Part shown: positions 59,930 through 64,000 of the stretch, piece after piece | How positions within the stretch are numbered: position 1 is the stretch's first letter | Layout: each line of letters opens with the position of its first letter | From: an uncultured Clostridia bacterium | GTDB lineage: Bacteria; Bacillota; Clostridia; Saccharofermentanales; Saccharofermentanaceae | Direction of reading: 5' to 3' | Assembly (NCBI GenBank): GCA_947165785.1 | Contig: CAMVBS010000002.1 | Span: 50,774 to 114,773 of the forward strand | DNA: 64,000 nt | Notes under the pieces: generated by a model | Told to the model about the DNA's origin: nothing | What the model saw: only the letters and a program-made list of their open reading frames with translations | The model's database searches: none | Program-made: the position numbers and the translations under genes

Positions 59930-62900
59930 TCAGAACGGCACGATCCTTGCCTCGATGCACTTGTCGACAAACTCCTGACTTCGCGTGAATCCGTAAACTA
60001 CTGAAGATCTGGATGCACCGCTTCTTAAAACGCCGACCCAGTAGTTATAACCTTCAGTCTCCGGATCACGGTTCATGAATGTCTTGTAAAGTCTTGTCAC
60101 GAACTCCTCATCCGACAGACCGTAGGAATCCATCTCGTCACTCAGGAAGAAGAAGGCTCCGACGCTCTCACCCGTCATCTCGTAGTTCGCGAGCTTATCA
60201 GCCCAGTAGTTGCAGCCGTCAACGTCGGACGAACGCTTGAACGCCGTCGTGTACATACGCTCAACAAATGAATATGTAAGTTCAGTCGGTTCGATGTCGA
60301 CCTGAGGCTTCAACGATCCTCCCGAACGGATACCATACTCTGCACATGTATCTGCCCACTCCTGTGAATAGATAAATCCGTTCGCAACTTCCATCCTCGA
60401 AGCGCCGCCGTTAAGTCTTCCGAGCCAGTAATCCCTGCCCGCATCATCGGCGTCACGGCTGAAGAATGTCGCATACAGTATGTCGACGAATTCCCTGTCG
60501 GTTGTCTGACGTCCAATGAACTCTTCACTGAATACAAAGTTAAGCGCTGCCTGTGCTCCTGTCTGTTCATATCCGTAGAGCTGGTCGGCCCACCACTTGG
60601 CACCGTCTGCCTCAGGTTCACGGCCGAGGACACATGTATAAAGCCTTGCTACAAAAGCATCTATATCCTGTCTTGAACTCCCCGTATAAGGAGCAGGTGT
60701 AGGAACAGGATTTACGATCGTCGGATTAGGGGTTACAGGTGCCACGGTAACAGCAGGACTTGGAGTTACAGTCGGAGTCGTTGTGACCGTCGGCCTAGGA
60801 GTTACCGTAACAGGAACCGTAGGCTTCGGTGTAATGGTAGGGGTAACGATTGGAGTCACAGTAACGACAGGTGTCACCGTAGGCGCAACAGTAACAGTAG
60901 GAGCAGGCGTTATGGTCGGAGTAGTATTCTTAACGATCTTGAATGTCGTACTCTTACTGCTCGTGAAATTACCTTTACCTTTAACGGTAACCGTCGCTGT
61001 TCCCGCATTGATATTGTTGGAATATGAAACATCATAATCAGTTCCGGAAGTAAGTGTCGTTCCGTTCCATGTAACAGTCACGGAAGGGGTTATCGCCGAG
61101 CCCGTGTAAGTCTGATCGGCAATGGAAGACAAAGTAAAGTTCGAAGCATATACGGAACTGATCGTAAATGTCTTACTGAGTGTTCCCGAATAGTTGCCTT
61201 TACCCGTAACAGTAACGGTTGCAGTTCCCGCATTCACATTATCCGAATAGGAAACGGTATAGTCCGTTCCGGAAGTCAACGTTGTGTAAGAATCCTTCTT
61301 AACACTGAGATTTTGAGTGACAGGACTTCCCGTATAAGTCTTGTTGCTGACTCCCGAGATCGTAAATCCTGAGATGTCTTTCTTACCGATCGTGAATTCC
61401 AGGACCTTGCTTCCCGTGTAGTTACCCCTGCCTTTTACGGTAACTTTCGCAGTTCCCGCGTTGATATTGTCAGAATATGACACGGAGTAATCAGTACCTG
61501 AGTTCAACGTCTTTGTTCCCCAGGTAACCTTCACTGTCTGGGTCTGCGATGAACCTGAATATGTTCGATCCGTAAGTCCGCTGAAGGTCATTCCGGAGGA
61601 GATATCCTTTGGAGCGATAGTGAAGTTAACGGACTTGGAACCATTGAAGTTTCCCGTACCTGATATGGTTGCAGTAGCAGTTCCGGCACTAGTGTTGTAA
61701 GAATATGAAACAGAATAATCCGTTCCCGAAGTAAGTGTCTTTCCGTTCCATGTAACATTCACGGAAGGAGTAATCGCCGAGCCAGTGTATGTCTGTGAAG
61801 CGATCGAAGCTATGGTAAATCCTGAAGCAGAAACCTTGGCGATATTGAAAGTCCTGCTCGCAGATCCGGTATAGTTACCCTTACCCGTAACGGTCACTGT
61901 CGCAGTTCCCGCATTCACATTATCAGAATAAGACACCGTATAGTCAGTGCCCGACTTAAGTTCCGTCGATCCGTTCTTCACGGTAATTGCAGGAGTCTGG
62001 GCGCTTCCTGTATAAGAAGTTCCGGAAAGATAAGATAACATAGATGTCGTGAGCGACTTAGGAACAATGGTAAATTCAACATCCTTGCTGCCGCTGTAGT
62101 TTCCCTTACCCGTAACGGTCACCGTCGCTGTTCCGGCGTTGATGTTATCCGAATAGGTTAGCGAGTAGTCATTATAACTCGACAAAGTAATGTCGCCCCA
62201 TTTAACGCTTACGCCCGGCTTTTGCTCAGAACCGTTGTAGGTCCTGTCCGCGATATCGCCGTAAGTGAGATCACTTATGTCCTTGGGATCGATGGTAAAT
62301 GTAGTCTTAATAGATCCGGAATAATTACCTGCACCGTACACGATAACATTCGCAGTTCCCGCTTTGGTATTGCTGCCGTATGAGACAGTGTAATCAGTTC
62401 CCGACGTCAAAGTCTTACCATTATACTTAACACTGACAGCAGGGCTTATTGCCGAGCCCGTGTATGTCTGTGAAGCGATCGAAGCAACTGTTCCGGTACT
62501 GATGTCACGTTTCTTGACATTAAATCTGATGTCGCGGGTCTCGGTTATGCTTCCGAACTTCGCCGTCATCGTGATCGTTGCATATCCCGCTTTCTTAGGA
62601 GTAATGACTCCGTTGGACACTGTCAGGATCGAAGTATCCGAAGAACTCCACGTCATGGTATATCTTGAAGGCGCGAGCTTTACACCACCGAAATTAAAAT
62701 AGTAGAAACTCGAATTGTATGAACTGTTATAGCCGTCGAGTCTTGCACAGACGTCGATATCACCCTTCAGGTCAAGAGGAGCATCATCAAAGTAAAGCGA
62801 TGTCTCACCGTTATAGTAGATGCCGATGCCGGTAGTAAGATTCGGCTCCCACTTGATCGTAACATCTTTCATTCCGTCATAGGCAGCAGGCACGCTCGAA

Positions 62901-63475
62901 GTAGGTGCCTTGGTACTGAATTCCTGGACCCACCAGTCAATGCCTCCGACCCTTATGTGAGCGATTCCGATCGCCTTGAACCCGCTGTCCAGCATGTTCC
63001 TTCTGTGGCCCTGCTCTTCGTATGTCTCAACATCTTCTTCCAGCCAGCCTTCGAAAGTATTCATCATCGAACCCATATCTCCGCTGACGGTTCCCATGGA
63101 GATATTCTCGCCATTGGAGATCGAATTACGAAGCCAGGTATAGACACCCGTTCCGTCCGGTTTGTCGTGTGAGAATTTGACGGATAACTCCGCAGCTCTC
63201 TGGTACGCGAGTTTCTCCAGTTCCGGATCGTAGGCCAGAGGCTTAAGGTTAGTCGCATAAGCCTTTTTAAGACTCTCATCTGCGTAATACCAAGGACTTG
63301 TCGCGCGCCAATCGTTGATGACGCTCAGCATGCTCCTGGCATCAGTCTGATAATACCGAACTTCGAAAGTGTAGCTCTCTACCGCCGCGCTTACATCCTG
63401 CGCCCCAAAGGCTACCACCAAAAGACCTAATATAAGGACACTCCATAATCTTCCCGCCAAAGCTTTTACACGCAT
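59930..63475 (-). CDS. Secreted CAP/SCP-domain protein with seven Ig-like tandem repeats, PT-rich linker and C-terminal DUF4214 repeats
   Basis: Signal peptide; SMLSVINDWRAT...LAYDPELEKLAYQRAAEL..EQGHRRNMLD CAP features; repeated QTYTGSAITP...GTDYTVSYSDNVNAGTATVTVTGKGNYSG; DUF4214 FVARLYTCVLGREPEADGAKWWADQL. Confidence 0.9.
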   Translation of the reverse strand: MRVKALAGRLWSVLILGLLVVAFGAQDVSAAVESYTFEVRYYQTDARSMLSVINDWRATSPWYYADESLKKAYATNLKPLAYDPELEKLAYQRAAELSVKFSHDKPDGTGVYTWLRNSISNGENISMGTVSGDMGSMMNTFEGWLEEDVETYEEQGHRRNMLDSGFKAIGIAHIRVGGIDWWVQEFSTKAPTSSVPAAYDGMKDVTIKWEPNLTTGIGIYYNGETSLYFDDAPLDLKGDIDVCARLDGYNSSYNSSFYYFNFGGVKLAPSRYTMTWSSSDTSILTVSNGVITPKKAGYATITMTAKFGSITETRDIRFNVKKRDISTGTVASIASQTYTGSAISPAVSVKYNGKTLTSGTDYTVSYGSNTKAGTANVIVYGAGNYSGSIKTTFTIDPKDISDLTYGDIADRTYNGSEQKPGVSVKWGDITLSSYNDYSLTYSDNINAGTATVTVTGKGNYSGSKDVEFTIVPKSLTTSMLSYLSGTSYTGSAQTPAITVKNGSTELKSGTDYTVSYSDNVNAGTATVTVTGKGNYTGSASRTFNIAKVSASGFTIASIASQTYTGSAITPSVNVTWNGKTLTSGTDYSVSYSYNTSAGTATATISGTGNFNGSKSVNFTIAPKDISSGMTFSGLTDRTYSGSSQTQTVKVTWGTKTLNSGTDYSVSYSDNINAGTAKVTVKGRGNYTGSKVLEFTIGKKDISGFTISGVSNKTYTGSPVTQNLSVKKDSYTTLTSGTDYTVSYSDNVNAGTATVTVTGKGNYSGTLSKTFTISSVYASNFTLSSIADQTYTGSAITPSVTVTWNGTTLTSGTDYDVSYSNNINAGTATVTVKGKGNFTSSKSTTFKIVKNTTPTITPAPTVTVAPTVTPVVTVTPIVTPTITPKPTVPVTVTPRPTVTTTPTVTPSPAVTVAPVTPNPTIVNPVPTPAPYTGSSRQDIDAFVARLYTCVLGREPEADGAKWWADQLYGYEQTGAQAALNFVFSEEFIGRQTTDREFVDILYATFFSRDADDAGRDYWLGRLNGGASRMEVANGFIYSQEWADTCAEYGIRSGGSLKPQVDIEPTELTYSFVERMYTTAFKRSSDVDGCNYWADKLANYEMTGESVGAFFFLSDEMDSYGLSDEEFVTRLYKTFMNRDPETEGYNYWVGVLRSGASRSSVVYGFTRSQEFVDKCIEARIVPF
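60930..62510 (-). repeat. Coding tandem repeats: about seven ~75-80 aa Ig-like modules
   Basis: Near-identical repeated segments encoding (S/D)(Q/R)TYTGS...GTDY-VSYS-N-NAGTATVTV-GKGN. Confidence 0.85.
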
Positions 63476-63549
63476 AGCATAACCCCTCTTTGCATTGACA
63501 GTACGTCTATATTATACCGCCCTATCCTCTCGAAAACACCAACAATTAT

Positions 63550-63579
63550 GAAAACACCCCGCCGAAGCGGAGTGTTTTC
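63550..63579. terminator. Strong hairpin, possible terminator
   Basis: GAAAACACcCCGC-CGAA-GCGGaGTGTTTTC. Confidence 0.5.
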
Positions 63580-63798
63580 GAGTGAAATATATGAAATGAA
63601 GTAAGGGTTGTCTTGTTTGTTATGACTACACTATAAAGGGCGAAGTTTAAACCTTCGCAAAAAAGAGTTTAAGACTTTTACGGAAATGATTAAGCAAAGG
63701 TTAAGCGGAAATATGCGCGGTTAATGCGGCGTGAAAGCACGTTTTCGAGAATAAGATCGGGGGTAGAATAGAGAAAAACAAAAAAGGAGGTCGGGATC

Positions 63799-63921
63799 AT
63801 GCTCAGAGGTATTTTCAGATTCATTTGGAGATTCATCAAAGGCGTCTTTAAATTCGGTTTTGCCGTCGGTGCGGTTGCGGTACTCCTGGTAGTCGGGATC
63901 ATCGCTTTGATACTGATCTGA
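63799..63921 (+). CDS. 40-aa basic single-TM small membrane protein
   Basis: Not in ORF track (<60 aa). Strong RBS AAAGGAGG before ATG; MLRGIFRFIWRFIKGVFKFGFAVGAVAVLLVVGIIALILI*. Confidence 0.6.
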   Translation: MLRGIFRFIWRFIKGVFKFGFAVGAVAVLLVVGIIALILI

Positions 63922-63949
63922 AGACAACAAAAGAAGGCCCGGGCGATGA

Positions 63950-64000
63950 AGTGAACCCACTTTGTTGGACAGGATTAAATTGAGTATAAGGACTGATTCC
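63950..64000. mobile_element. Possible terminal end of an IS3/IS150-like insertion sequence cut by the window edge
   Basis: TGAACCCACTTTGTTGGACAGGATTAAATTGAGTATAAGGACTG resembles IS150-type ends; no transposase visible in window. Confidence 0.35.

Noticed and set aside
1-64000. tRNA, rRNA or prophage genes
   Set aside because: No recognisable structural RNA, integrase, terminase or capsid sequence seen by reading; a tRNAscan-SE/Infernal run would be needed to exclude small RNAs.

Overview
64 kb window of a Clostridia-like (Firmicutes) chromosome; taxon inferred only from gene content. It holds: (i) a surface/exopolysaccharide locus (~0.2-33 kb) with dTDP-L-rhamnose genes rfbABDC, glycosyltransferases, a Stealth-type phosphotransferase, a flippase, two paralogous polymerase-like membrane proteins, a chain-length protein, an initiating sugar transferase and a secreted beta-helix/DUF4214 protein; (ii) an AbrB-like/HipA-like toxin-antitoxin pair with a palindrome inside its promoter spacer; (iii) an Hsp20 gene under a near-consensus CIRCE element; (iv) c-di-GMP signalling genes (degenerate GGDEF-EAL, sensor-GGDEF, FIST-EAL, and a sensor protein without an output domain); (v) a tightly packed nine-gene minus-strand operon (38.0-49.4 kb) combining a CarS/DUF46-like protein, CDP-alcohol phosphotransferase, PS decarboxylase-like, UbiA-like prenyltransferase, two PPDK/rifampin-phosphotransferase-like dikinases, a GNAT-like protein and an acyl-AMP ligase, preceded by a perfect 19-bp FabT-like palindrome (TACTTTGACAGTCAAAGTA). 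This last is the best candidate for an undescribed lipid-synthesis system; (vi) an unusual intergenic hairpin-repeat array (52.93-53.34 kb) in which different palindromic stems share a similar A-rich spacer, with related copies near 2.04 kb and 59.83 kb. No rRNA, tRNA or CRISPR array was recognised. All family assignments are from reading motifs, not from database searches.
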